Source of the DNA: Hedera helix
Lineage: Eukaryota; Streptophyta; Magnoliopsida; Apiales; Araliaceae
Assembly: GCA_947179155.2 (NCBI GenBank)
Contig: OX359285.1
Span: 6,300,231 to 6,364,230, forward strand
Direction: 5' to 3'
Length of the DNA: 64,000 nt
Shown: in pieces, positions 52,400 through 64,000 of the stretch
Layout of the letters: each line of letters begins with the position of its first letter
How positions within the stretch are numbered: the first letter of the stretch is position 1
Notes under the pieces: generated by a model
What the model saw: only the letters and a program-made list of their open reading frames with translations
Told to the model about the DNA's origin: nothing
The model's database searches: none
Made by a program: the position numbers and the translations under genes

Positions 52400-52866
52400 A
52401 TGAATCGATGTTTGTTTTGATGGAAATAATGTATATAGATTTTATTTTTGTTTATGTATATTTCAGTTCGGATCGAAAAGTAGCGAAATTTAAAAAATAA
52501 ATCTGAAACCCTAAAATAGGATCCATGCGAAAACATATTAATCAGAGGTTTATATTTGTTTTACCGATTAGTCATGCTTGAATGGAGACGATTGAGAATT
52601 CTAGAACGCTTCGAATCTTCAACGCAATCTAACGACTGCGTCTTTACGGTATCCATACGAACGCTCCGCGAATCGTCACACGATCTGCAGCAAAAGTGAG
52701 CTGCGGTACTAGCCACCAAGATCAGGATTTCTGAACTATTTTTCTCTCTAGCCTCTTTCTGAAAGCGGCTAGGGTTTTTTTTTTTAGTTTTTCCTTACGT
52801 GCTTAAAACTACTGATATATCATGTATATATAGCAGTTAATAGGAATTAACCAAAACCTAAATAAG

Positions 52867-52903
<37 letters not shown>

Positions 52904-53964
52904 AATTATCTTATTAATTTAAATTCGTAATTTAAATGTTATCAATCATATTGATATATTTAAATACTTACAATTTAAATTAATTCCCTTTTAAATACGT
53001 TCTAAGTGTGTGACCCTATAGGTTATTATTATGTTGACAATAATTTTAAAATCATATTATAAAATTATAAACAATGAGCGGCATCTAGTAATGCATCACT
53101 GCTACCCAAATAATAATAAGATCGGTGATTCGATGCAACCTTTTTGTGACCGATGTTTCAATATAATTTAATCCTTTTAACCTTGACATCCTAGATTAAA
53201 CTCGAGGCATGGAATGTGTCATACTCTTCATAATTTAATCTGAGTTTTCTTGATCAATGAGTAGACTATATGAAACAAATCACTATTTGAGCATAACCAT
53301 GCATTTCATAGTCTTACTCAATTAAGAGGCCTATGGATATCACCCCTAATATATAGGAGAGTTAAATTCCATCTAAATCACTCATATTCCTCACACGATT
53401 CATGATGTACCCAATAATCACCTTTATTGTTCACCCTATTAAAGGTGACATTTGATGATATCAAAATACATAAATTCTCGTGTAATAATATAGTGATTTC
53501 AGGTTGGAGGATCATTATATCATTGTCACTATGAGAATTTCTTATGACACTTTGCATAATGCTCCACGTAGAATTCTCATGGTGGGTCAGTCTAGTACAT
53601 TGTTCTTTAACATGTATCTATGCATTGACTCAATATCTCATATATTTATGACCAATAAGATTTGGTCATTAGTCAATCCACATACTAGTCTCAATGCATC
53701 ATTGTTGTCCCATTAACAATGATACTCGACTGGGGACATTTAAGAGCAATGATACTAATTGTAATTATATAATCTCATGTTCAAGTCACATACTTGAAGC
53801 TATATAATTCGTATAACTATTCTAAGGACTTTTATTATGCTAATATTTATATAACGTAGTAAATAAAATCATAATAAAATAATTCATTTATTCAATCAAA
53901 TATAATATCAAAAATGTTAAATAATTACATTAAATAATTGACCTATAGGGCATGAACTTTAACA
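52400..53964 (-). mobile_element. copia-type solo LTR inside the CACTA element
   Basis: Read on the - strand it begins TGTTAAAGTTCATGCCCTATAG at 53964, a start I recognise from a widespread plant LTR. It contains the GGTGATTATTGGGTAC and CCTCTTAATTGAGTAAGAC words of that group. A (TA)n run lies at 52869-52900. No internal retroelement coding or primer-binding site is found, so it is a solo LTR or fragment. The left boundary is approximate and no target-site duplication was confirmed. Confidence 0.65.
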
Positions 53965-54448
53965 GATGTATTGTACATATTTAGTTATATTGAATGAAAT
54001 TGATATTAATATTTAGGTTGTAGTTACTTTATATATATGAACTGCTGCGTGTTGGGATATAAAGCAAGTGCAATTTATTTTTTCTTCTGGGAAATCCACA
54101 AAATAGATTTTTTTTTTTTTATTATCAACGACCGCACTCGGTCGCTAATACTGCTCAGCGACCACACTCTTAGCAACGGATGCCCGTCGCTGATAATATA
54201 AGTGACGGACACTATCAACGGCCGTGTCAATCGTTGATGACTGTCCCTAACACGTGACGCCATGTTATTTTGGAAAGTTGACTTGGATTAGCCACGGTTT
54301 CGATCACCAATGTTGGTTGCTGAGGTCCATTTAGCAACTAGATTACCTGCGACCACTATTAGCGATCGAATTCGATCGCTAATACCTATCAGCGAGGGAT
54401 ATTAGTCGATGATAGGCGGTCACAGATGGCCTTTTTGTTGTAGTGGTA

Positions 54449-54745
54449 CCTGCTGCACTTTAAGAATTGACAGTTCATAATTCGAATGGTTAACAAAAAT
54501 TTCTTACACCAAAATATTTTCGAGGATATTCAAAAAGAACTTAAGATTACATTAATGTTTTTTATAATTTTATTTTTTTTGCTTTATTGTGAGATTCATG
54601 CATGAATGTATATATAGATATTAAATTATAATTATTTTCATTATATTTAAAAATAAAATATTATTATTTAATTATAAACTAATGACTAAATTATCCTTAA
54701 AATGACCAATCAAATAAATTTGAATAAAATTTTCAATTATTATTA
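54449..54745. other. AT-rich intergenic DNA
   Basis: No feature recognised between the CACTA element and the next repeat. Confidence 0.5.
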
Positions 54746-54747
54746 TA

Positions 54748-55020
54748 TATCCCATTCGTCCCAGAATAAAAGTCATTATTACTATTTTAGGTAATTTCAC
54801 ATTAAATGTCTATTTACCTTAAATAATCTATTTTTTTACAATATTTTGCCTATAATATCTTTAGTATTAATTGTTATATTTCTATTCTCTATGCATATTT
54901 ATAAAATATTACTAGTCATGTGCAGAAAATTATGTAATTAAATAAAAATTTAAATATAAATAATTTTGTCATTTTATTTTCATTCTTACCATGCACAAGA
55001 ATTCAACGAGAAGGGAGTAT
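54748..55020. mobile_element. Stowaway-like MITE, degraded
   Basis: The left end TCCCATTCGTCCCAGAATAA and right end GAGAAGGGAGTA resemble the CTCCCTCCGTCCC terminal repeat of Stowaway elements, with TA at both sides. The interior is AT-rich and non-coding. Confidence 0.5.
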
Positions 55021-55927
55021 AATTATAGATGCATCAATTAATTTGATAGAGGACTTTGCCGTTGGCATTCGTTTTTGCGGTTGAGAGCTACGTACTGGTA
55101 CCATATTGGACAACTGCATTATCATATTGATTCTTGTGGGTTCAGATCCGGCGCCAATTCTTTACTCCTATTTGCCATTGAATAAATATAAGTGCATGCA
55201 TCTGGAAATACGAATGCGGCCCAAGCTAGCTCACATACATGCTACTTTGAAAGTGTCAGAGATTTTGGGACCATCTAATTAGTACCAGTAACGCTCAGGA
55301 AGCTAGCACACGCACGCAGAAGCAGCTGGATCGAGTATTTACCACACAAAAAACAAAAAAAACTCCATTTCTGTCCCAAAAGGGTGTCATTCTCAGATTT
55401 ACAAATATTAAGAATATATTTTATATTTATTTATAAAAATAATAAATTATTAGTTTATTAGTAGTGACATGCATGATAATAAAATTATATTAAATTGTGC
55501 ATTTGAGATATTGTATCATTTTATATTATTATTATTTATTAAAAAAACACTGCCCCTTTCTATGAAGTATATATAACCCATCTAATTATATATGGCAATG
55601 GCACGACAAATTTGTACTTGCACGTTTAGCACCTATATATCCAACCTGAATGAGCGAAATTAAAGCAATTTTTGGTGAGAATTAATTGTTACTAAAATAT
55701 TATTATTTTCAAATATGTCTATGATTACGAACAATAATCATAAAAAAAAAATAAAAAAAAATAAAGTCAAATGAGACTCACATTTTATCACCCGCCGACA
55801 CAATATGTAACAGGATTATAATTAGATAACTAATTAGTGTAGTACATCAAGAAGAAGATAAAAAAAAACAAGCTGCTGACAAGGGAAATAAAATTGTAAC
55901 GGCAAAACAATCCTATTTCAACTAAAC
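55021..55927. other. intergenic DNA
   Basis: AT-rich, no gene or element recognised. It contains A-runs near 55741-55764. Confidence 0.45.
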
Positions 55928-56143
55928 CTAGAGAGAATTAGATGTAGGAAGAGTAGTTTTCCGGTCACCAGAAACTATGGAGGAGCGGCAAAGAGGGCAA
56001 GAGGTTTGGAGGGAGAGCCACTTGGTGATGCAATTGGCATGGTATACATGGCCGCATAGAACTTCTTGACCACCACTACCTTCGAAACCTTCCATGCACA
56101 CTGTACAAACGCCAACTGCAGGATGAACCGCTGGCATCATCAT
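55928..56143 (-). CDS. small RING-H2 finger protein (probable E3 ubiquitin ligase fragment or gene)
   Basis: 71-aa frame with a complete RING-H2 domain. Ligands are C-x2-C (CTVC), then C-x-H (CGH), H-x2-C (HANC) and C-x2-C (CPLC). The spacing C-x2-C-x13-C-x1-H-x2-H-x2-C-x10-C-x2-C fits plant RING-H2 E3 ligases, and the tryptophan of KWLSL that contacts E2 enzymes is present. The start MMMPAVHPAVG may not be native. Upstream on the same strand (56270-56150) another frame, MAMDNIFDLDLALTMEDPN, ends at TAA just before and is shifted relative to the RING frame. A frameshifted or spliced longer protein is therefore possible. No transmembrane segment is seen. Confidence 0.6.
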   Translation of the reverse strand: MMMPAVHPAVGVCTVCMEGFEGSGGQEVLCGHVYHANCITKWLSLQTSCPLCRSSIVSGDRKTTLPTSNSL

Positions 56144-56300
56144 GTATATATCATTATTCTGAGCTCTTGATGATTTGATCAGTGCCGCCTGAAACTGATG
56201 ATGTAATATTCGGATCCTCCATAGTCAAAGCTAGGTCCAGATCAAATATATTATCCATGGCCATGCCTGTCATAGATATTCAGTTTTATGTATACACAGT

Positions 56301-56303
<3 letters not shown>

Positions 56304-56351
<48 letters not shown>
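56304..56351. repeat. (GA)n microsatellite
   Basis: About 24 GA units upstream of the RING-H2 frame. It could lie in its promoter or leader. Confidence 0.92.
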
Positions 56352-56352
<1 letters not shown>

Positions 56353-56689
56353 TCCAGAGATGAGAAGGGGACAGGAAAAAAAGATTGGTGACAACTTGAC
56401 ACCTAGGTAACTTATGTTTGTCTTTACGAATAAACTTAAAAATAATTTAACGAATAAATTTTAAATATAATATACTTGAACCATAATATTTATAATAGTA
56501 ATAGTTTGTTAAATTTCAAATGATGTCATTATAATATGTTATTTAATTGAAATAAAAATAAGAAAAAATAGATACAATGCATTTAGTTTTATGAATTTAA
56601 AAAGTCATATATTATAAGTTTATAAATTTAAAAAGTCATTATAAATTAATATATGACATGAAAAAATAAAAAAATAAAAAATAAACATG

Positions 56690-57276
56690 TAATAATCCTC
56701 TTAATAACATTATTAATCCTTTAATAATGTCTTACTCTCTTTTTAATAATATTATTTAATAAATAATATCTTAATTCTTTATAAATATTATTAACAATTT
56801 AATAATATTTTACCATCTTGATAATATTATTAATCATTTATTAATATTTTAATTCTTTTTTAATATTATTAATCATTTAATAATATTTTATTCACTTATT
56901 AATAGTATTAACCATTTATAAAATTTTCATCACTTATTAATATTATTAATCATTTAATAATATTTTATTCATTTATTAATATTATTAACCATTTAGTAAT
57001 ATTTTTATCATTTTATTAATATTATTAATTATTTAATAATATTTTATTCACTTATTAATATTATTAATCATTTAATAATATTTTCATCACCTCTTAATAT
57101 TATTAATCATTTAATAATATTTTATTCACTTATTAATATTACTAACCATTTAATAATATTTTTATCCTTTATTAATATTATTAATCATTTAATAATATTT
57201 TATTAACTTATTAATATTATTAACTATTTAATAATATATTCCTCATTTATTAATATTATTAATCATTTAATAATAT
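56690..57276. repeat. 39-bp AT minisatellite, left block
   Basis: About 15 variant copies of a unit built on AATATTATTAATCATTTAAT. Each unit is nearly palindromic (11-bp arms AATATTATTAA and TTAATAATATT around TCAT). It continues at 59228 after the solo LTR. Confidence 0.88.
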
Positions 57277-59227
57277 TGTAGACACCCAAATTTTGCACTT
57301 CTCTACTAACCCTGGCAGGAGGGCAAAATCGTTACTTGACTCGACATGCGAAAAGGAAGGTGGACACCAACACAAAGCCACCCCAACGACTTACGGTCAA
57401 AGCCGCAAACAGATGATCCAGAAAGAATCTGATTTGATCACCAAAGACGACAAATGGCCACTACGCTTACGGTAGTCGGGGGTCTCGCTCACCGGTGAGC
57501 GAGCGGCTGCCCAGCTCGCCGGTGAGCTGGCAGGGGTGTAAGGGGGCAGCGCCCCCTGGAAGCCAAGCACAAAGAGCAAATTCTATATCAAGTCGCAGCT
57601 CTCCGAACGAGCCTCCCAAAACAATATGACACGTTTCCCAGGGATTCTCGGATTGCAAAATACGAGCCTTCCAGCGAAAAAAATGAAATACCGACATCAG
57701 TACACGAGAATCGACGCAACACCGAAGCCGACCGCAGATGGAACTGCGGCTGGCCGCAGCTGCACCTGCGGCCAAGATCTGAGTTCTACATCGCCACTTC
57801 CAGTATCATTTTTCATCGGACGCGAAGGAAAAAAAAGAGAGAGACGCGAGAGGAAGAAAAAAGAGGAGGATCCGAGAGCAGAAAGAAGAAGAAAATAAGA
57901 AATCTTAGAGAGAGAAAGGCGAGATATAGAGAGAGAAGGCCACGAGTTTGGTCTAAAACGTGAGAGTTCTTCACCTTTTGTTCAATCTTTATACTAGGTA
58001 TTGTATCCTATTTGATCTCCATGTGTTAAAACGTTTACTTCATCATTTGGAATGTGAAAAATCCGAGTTTCATAGCTTCGTTGTGTTTTATATAGCAAAT
58101 CTTGTAGATCTAGTTTTATTTCGTTCTTATTGTGTTTGTTGGGTGGATCTACTGTAGATCCGAATATTTAGCGCATTGTGATATTAAATATCTTGATTTG
58201 GTTTATTTTAAAGTTAGATCCAATGTAGTCAATATATGTTGTAGATCTGTGGATTAGGGACGGTTAGGGAGAATTTATTGCGGATGGAATCTCCTCCTAA
58301 CCTCCCGATGATATCATTTTAGTTTATTTTATAGTTTTTACGTATGTAGTGATCGCGATGCGCCTTTATGTAAATATGTAAATTTTTGGGCCTTAAAACG
58401 ACATCGAGTCGAAAATCGGGTTTAAGGCCCCGTGATAGTGAAATGTGCGATTGTGGGCGTTTGGGGTTATTTGGATGACTCACATGCCCATGAATAACTC
58501 CAACGCCATTTTAATGCTTGGTTTTCCCTTTTGACGCGAGAAAATAATTTTGGAATGAAATGATAAAGATTTTCATAAAATTAATCAAAGTAGGATATTA
58601 GATCACTCGTAGGCTAAAAATAAAATCGAAAGTATCGGATGAGCTCCATTTCTATTTGACGAAGGATTCGAAAATCTTGTTTTATAGATGTCATCATTAA
58701 AGATTTTGTTATCAAAACGAAAGCTTAAAAATGACCTTTTCAAAACGAATCGAATCCTTCGTGCATAGGGTCAACGAGATTTCAGAAGTACTTTCGAGAA
58801 ATAAAGCATTCTAACGATCTTCATAGGCACACACACATACACATGCGCACAAACACACATTTTAGGATTTAAAGGAAATAAAAATATTAAGATAGCGGTA
58901 ACCGTGTTTCATAGAAGTCGAGGGGTGCCTAACACATTCCCCTCGCTTAAGCAAGCCCCCGAACTCTATGAAACTCGGTTTGCGGACTAATTAATTCGGA
59001 CTCACATATGAGCTACTGCGATTACGAAAACAAAATTCGGATGAGTTGGTACATCCATTTCAAATATACCAACTGGCGACTCTGGTCAATTGGCTCATTA
59101 TAAAATCGACCTTTCAAACCCCGTCGACATTTAAGCCGACCCTTTTCAAAAAATCACATCTTAATCCAAAGGCTAAAATTGGAAAGGGAAATTATTAAAA
59201 AACGAAACGACTTTCCCGGCGTCGACA
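57277..59227 (+). mobile_element. solo LTR (Ty3/gypsy-like), 1951 bp
   Basis: Begins TGTAGACACCCAAATTTTGC and ends CCCGGCGTCGACA. The ends are inverted (TGTMGAC / GTCGACA). The flanks carry an AATAT target-site duplication (57272-57276 and 59228-59232). It contains the GGGGGCAGCGCCCCCTGG word common in plant gypsy LTRs (about 57540) and a GA-rich leader-like region (57825-57950). No internal domain or second LTR is present, so it arose by LTR-LTR recombination. Orientation is inferred from the GA-rich leader and is tentative. Confidence 0.85.
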
Positions 59228-59660
59228 AATATTTTATTCTCTTATTAATATTATTAACCATTTAATAATATTTTCATCATTTATTAATATTATTAATCAT
59301 TTAATAATATTTTATTCTCTTATTAATATTATTAATCATTTATTAATACTATTAATTATTTAATAATATTTTATTCTCTCATTAATATTATTAATCATTT
59401 AATAATATTTTTATTATTTATTAATATTTTATTCACTTATTAATATTATTAACCATTTAATAATATTTTCATCATTTATTAATATTATTAATCATTTAAT
59501 AATATTTTCATCATTTATTAATATTATTAATTATTTAATAATATTTTATTCACTTATTAATATTATTAATCATTTAATAATATTTTCATCATTTATTAAT
59601 ATTATTAATTATTTAGTAATATTTTATTCCTTGACTAATATTATTTATTCATTTAATAAT
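59228..59660. repeat. 39-bp AT minisatellite, right block
   Basis: About 11 further copies of the unit at 56690-57276. It was one array before the LTR insertion. Confidence 0.88.
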
Positions 59661-60911
59661 ATTTTACTTATTTAAATTTTGTCAAATATTATTATTATAT
59701 TAAGTTACATTTTTTGTTATACTCGAAAGATTCGACCCGACCCGTTTGAACAAATCCGACCCACTTGCAATAACTTAATTTTTCAAAAATCCAAGACCAC
59801 TGTTGAGGCGGTCTTTACTGGTGCGGCGGCGGTCCTACTGTTGCGGCGGTAGTTCATTTTTCCAAAACCTTAATTTTCCTAACTTGTTTTCTTTGGTTGA
59901 ATCTTTCATAAAATATGTAATACATGATCAAATGATCTCAAATCTATTTTATTATTTTCATAAGTTATATTTTTCAAGTTTTCAAGAATCAAATAACTTT
60001 CAAAATTATTTTTGACAACAAAAATCAATATCAACCATCGGGGGTTTTCAAATGACCATTTTTACCAAAAAATTCATAACTTATTTGTTTTAACTTAGTT
60101 TTCGATGATTCAAGTTTTGTTACTTTAGAAACTAATCCATCTAGCATACAAGACATAAAAATCTCATAAACAACTTATATGTCATAAAATATACATAACC
60201 AACCTAGACATCCAACTAGGGTTTTAAAACAAAGTATGTTTATACAACCTTTTCTTTCATCAATTTTCATACAAAATATATTAAAACACATATCTAGCAT
60301 ATTTAACCTTAGATCTTCTTCACATAGATTCTTCCACAACTAACATAACAAAATATTCTACAAACAATACCCTACATCTTATGAACTAAAGTTTTGAGAT
60401 GAGAAAACTTTAAAACCTTTTGGATCTTGAATGTTTGATATTGTTAACTCTCTTCCTCCTTTTTGAATGCACCTCTAGAACAATATCTTACACTCACTAA
60501 TGCTCAAAGTATTTTTTCTCTCACAATTTCTCTAGCTTTTCTCTAGAACTCTCTCTCTCTCTCTATACTTGGTAAAACACAAATAAACCAACAACTCTTA
60601 CTAGCTCACTTCTCCTTTCTATTTATAGAACTATCATAAGCATCATTAATACTTACTAATAAACGAACACTAGTCAATTATCATACTAATCATGCTTACT
60701 ATTTCTATGAATGACTAGGTGAATGACTACCTTGAATGACATGTTGCTTATAATCTTACCAAGCTAGCAAAAGAAACAACCAATGGAGTATAAAATACTC
60801 AACAAAAAACTAGCAAGGCACCCCTTAGTGGGGCCCTCTTTGGCCTTCCACTTCCCTTATTTTCTCTCCCATTTTTTATTTTTATTTAATTAATATATAA
60901 CCATATATACC

Positions 60912-60979
<68 letters not shown>

Positions 60980-61093
60980 ACCAACTTTGACTTCACACAT
61001 TGGGCTCCACTTTGGGTACTAGGAATTAATTCATTTGGACTTTGAATTACAATTGTTTGGGCTCAACAATTTAATTCATTTGACTACTACATT
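59661..61093. other. non-coding, repeat-like DNA
   Basis: AT-rich with a GC-rich triplet patch (GGCGGCGG, 59825-59850), a CTATTTATAG word (60619) and CT and TA runs (60910-60976). It looks like an old LTR or untranslated retroelement sequence, but no ends or domains were recognised. Confidence 0.4.
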
Positions 61094-61862
61094 TGTAAGA
61101 TCCCGAATTTTATGAAATATAAAATTTATTTTTTCTTCATATATATTTTCATGAAACAATAAGTGGTTAAATTGATAAAGTTAAAAGTTAAGGATGTTAT
61201 GTGTAAATTATATTATGTCGGACAATATTCTTTTGGTCGGGGAATATTCGTTCTGTCGGGGAATATTCGTACGACGGCGCCATATGAACCAATCATTGGT
61301 GGACCCCACAAAGAATAATTGTCGGATATAGAAAATGACATAAACAATTTTTAAATGGTCAATGGTACTATTACTTTTAATTGTTAAAATATCCGGTGGT
61401 AAAAGAATAGTAATATACGGTATTACAAGTAACATATGGTATTGCATAGTAGCACACAGTATTGCACAGTAGCACACGGCATTGCACAGTGTTTCGTATT
61501 ACTAAACTGATAAAGTGGTTATCGTACAATATTTGACTTTATTGTCACATGCACAATAATTCATATTATTAAACTGATAATTGTCACAGTAGCATATGTA
61601 CAGTAATTCACATTATTGAATCAATAATTGTCACGACACAGTAACGTAATCTTTCTTTTACATACTTTCTGCATTATTGTTATCTCTATTATGGTGTTAT
61701 TTAAACAGTTGTATTTCATTAATTAATTGACTTGATATCTAATTCAGAAAGCCAACTACACTGTATTTATAATAATTAGTCATAATAATTAATAAGTGTG
61801 AATTATTGTTGAATAATTGAATTGATAAAGTTATTTGTTTATAATATAAAGTTAGGTGATAT

Positions 61863-62140
61863 AAAATGAATGGTATAGATTAAAGATAATATATAATTTG
61901 AAATTGATGATGTAGATTAAAAGATGATCTTTAAATGAGTGGTTTAAATTAAGGAAATCTTAAAAGATAAAATGAATGGTATAGATTAAAGATAATATAG
62001 AATTTGAAATGGATGGTGTAGATTAAAAGATGATCTTTAAATGAATGGTTTAGATTAAAGAAATCTTAAAAGATGAAATGAATGATATGGATTAAACATT
62101 ATCTTGAAATGAACGGTTTGGATTAAATTAGGAAATCTTG
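61863..62140 (+). repeat. 106-bp tandem repeat in LTR D
   Basis: Two full and one partial copies of a unit starting AAAATGAATGGTATAGATTA (61863, 61969, 62074 partial). It lies just upstream of the TATA box. Not seen in copies A, B or C. Confidence 0.8.
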
Positions 62141-62439
62141 GTTATGATAAGATTTTTGGCTATAAATAGAAGCCTTAACTTAAGGATTTTTCATAAACTT
62201 CCTTACTTGTTCTTTCTTTCTCTCTCTAAATACTTCTTATGAAAGTTTTCTCTAAGTGTGCTTAAGTCATGTTGAGTATTTGTGAAGATTTATAAGGGTA
62301 CGTGTATTGTTCAAGTTAATCAACCTCATTTAAATCAATATCCAGTCACGTGTTAAGGTAATGGATTATCATTATTTGATTCTCGAAAATAATATCGTTT
62401 CTTTCTTACTCATAAGATGTGCCTTTTATTTTCATGTAT

Positions 62440-62729
62440 TAAATTGTGGGAATAACCTTATGGCGCGGATTACCGCCTGTTGGTGAATAACCTTTCGTAT
62501 TCATTCCTTATTAATCTCTGAGAATAACCTTACTGCGCGGATTACCGCCTGTTTGGTGAATGACTCTTTATATTCAATTTTTATTAAATTGTGGGAATAA
62601 CCTTATGGTGCGGATTACCGCATGTTGGTGAATAACCTTTCGTATTCATTCCTTATTAATCTCTGAGAATAACCTGACTACGCGGATTACCGCATGTTTG
62701 GTGAATTACTCTTTGTATTCATTTCTTAT
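62440..62729 (+). repeat. 145-bp tandem repeat in LTR D
   Basis: Two copies starting TAAATTGTGGGAATAACC (62440 and 62585). Each is itself two related halves of about 72 bp carrying GCGGATTACCGC. It lies downstream of the TATA box, in the presumed transcribed part of the LTR. Confidence 0.82.
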
Positions 62730-64000
62730 TTGTCTCTTGTGGAAATAATTTGTCTACACGAATTATCACATGACACTTTTATTGCATATTCGTTTATAAT
62801 ATCATTTTCTTTCATATTCGTAAGTGATATTATTTTCCTTTATACTCATAAAGGATACCATCTTTTTCATCTTCCATTATTCAAACCTGTTACGGTAAGG
62901 GATATTAATTTCCTTCACCTTTTGTTAATCAAACCTGCTACGGTAAGGGATATTATTTTCTTTCATACACGTAAATCGAAACTTATTATGGAACTATTGC
63001 TTCTATAATTCCTGAAAATATTCTTCATCATTTCAATTGAACCATCCTATTTACATGAACCTTTCTATTGAACTGTAACCGTTATTCTGAACTGTGGATC
63101 TTGAATATCATTTTTAAATTTCACTCCACATCATGTTGACAATTTGGACATTATTTGAATCTGTACAAAGTAAACTTCTGATACTTATTGTTTATGCTGT
63201 TTCTTCTGTTCATCATTTATATCATTATAATCATCCAAAATCAAGTTGTTGTGAATATCTGTGGCCGGGGGCACATATGCGATATAATTGTTGAATAGAT
63301 GATAGGTTAAAGGCGATATAATAGGTTAAAGACGATACATCTGTTCGATGTCTTTTATGGCACGTGGTGAATGTTCTCTTTGGCCCGTAGTGCAAAGATG
63401 AACTGTTGTTTGGTATGATTATGACTAAAGGCTGAATCTGGTATAATCATGATTGTTGGTATTATATTGAATGTCTTTGGCCCGTAGTGCAAAGATGAAC
63501 TGTTGATCTGCATGATTATGATCAGGAACTGTGAAATTGTATTATCTTGACTAATGATATTTCAGATGATAAAAGTTGATGATGTTTTTCCTACAAAGAG
63601 AACCGAGTGGACATTATAGTCTGCATTATTCTTCTAATAGATTGCTCATTCCGCTGCTATTATTGATCTGAACATTGTTCAAGAATTTAACTGCAGTTTT
63701 TGATATAAACCTTGTAGTCTATTGTATTCTATCAAGAACTCAACTGTTGAAGACTAATGATAATTTATTCGTCATTATCTTAGTCATGATATTTTTTACT
63801 GGGCTATTTGAGCTCACCCTTTCTTTTGTTCCATTGTTTTTCAACAGGAGATGAGAACGTAGCTGGGTCTAGCCGGGGAATAGAGTGAGAGTCCGAGGGA
63901 TAGCTGTTGTAGTCTTCACGCGTTGTAAAATAGTGTGATAATAATTGTGAAGACTTAGTTGTGTATTATTATACACTGTATTGTTGAACGTTATTCTAAT

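Larger units (their letters stand above)
47235..54445 (+). mobile_element. CACTA (En/Spm) DNA transposon, 7.2 kb, transposase decayed
   Basis: The left terminus CACTACAGGAAAAAGG and right terminus CTTTTTGTTGTAGTG are inverted copies. Target-site duplication is GTA (47232-47234 and 54446-54448), the 3-bp length typical of CACTA elements. Both subterminal zones are full of short repeats such as CGGTCGCTAAT and CAGCGACC. Internal + strand frames show, in order, the transposase-associated zinc-binding domain, the TNP2-type transposase, a DUF4218-type and a DUF4216-type region. All carry stops or frameshifts. A copia-type solo LTR has inserted near the 3' end. Confidence 0.93.
61094..64000 (+). 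mobile_element. LTR copy D (same family as A-C), truncated by the window edge
   Basis: Starts TGTAAGATCCCGAATTTTATG and soon shows the family's GTACGACGGCGCC word (61270). A TATAAATAG promoter box (62161-62169) and TTTGGCCCGTAGTGCAAAGA repeats (63380-63500) follow. It ends off-window in the TTGTGTATTATTATACAC zone that lies about 80 bp from the LTR end in copies B and C. The total LTR would be about 3 kb. Whether an internal region follows cannot be seen. Confidence 0.75.

Noticed and set aside
56690..57276. Possible CRISPR-like array (regular short repeats)
   Set aside because: Units are contiguous AT-rich variants without unique spacers, in a plant genome. It is a minisatellite.
57467..57898. 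GC-rich reading frames of 90-102 aa on both strands
   Set aside because: They lie wholly inside the solo LTR, overlap each other on opposite strands and show no domain.

Overview
The window is nuclear DNA from a flowering plant, most likely a eudicot. It has AT-rich intergenic DNA, long (TA)n and (GA)n arrays, GT-AG introns, and mobile DNA typical of plants: Ty1/copia and Ty3/gypsy elements, a CACTA transposon, an endogenous caulimovirid and MITEs. I cannot name the species. All calls come from reading the sequence and from remembered family features. No database search was run.

The main host gene is a complete cytosolic-type NADP-dependent malic enzyme on the + strand. It has 19 exons between 3177 and 39712 and encodes 586 aa. 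I could follow the reading frame through every exon, and all active-site residues are present. It spans about 36.5 kb because two introns are packed with transposons: intron 1 is about 16.3 kb and intron 6 about 16.2 kb. Upstream (893-1406, + strand) lie the last two exons of an RDR-type RNA-dependent RNA polymerase; the rest would be off the left edge. Downstream on the - strand are a decayed 2-oxoglutarate dioxygenase (42149-44494) and a small RING-H2 reading frame (55928-56143).

Intron 1 (3314-19636) is built from inverted repeats. A - strand gypsy-type LTR (A, 3817-5705) is followed by a (TA)n tract, a broken florendovirus-like endogenous pararetrovirus (5759-10638) whose two ends are inverted copies of each other, a second (TA)n tract, and a + strand copy of the same LTR family (B, to 13613). 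B carries an 817-bp tandem duplication that doubles its putative promoter. Gypsy gag-protease remnants then run head to head (13620-15248 on +, 15239-16741 on -) into a third LTR (C, 16922-about 19171, - strand). A fourth family member (D) starts at 61094 and leaves the window on the right.

Intron 6 (20650-36881) holds three nested Ty1/copia elements, each with its own 5-bp target-site duplication. They are a decayed outer + element (20694-36692, ATAAC), a younger - element inside its RT domain (25317-35367, GTAGC), and a very young - element inside that one (27231-32408, AAACC). The innermost has two 181-bp LTRs that look identical and one uninterrupted 1448-aa gag-pol frame.

From 44.5 kb rightwards there are fold-back repeats, a 7.2-kb CACTA (En/Spm) element with GTA target-site duplications (47235-54445), a near-palindromic 39-bp AT minisatellite split by a 1951-bp solo LTR (AATAT duplication), and non-coding repeat remnants. 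The working host content is therefore one enzyme gene plus gene fragments; the rest is layered insertion history.
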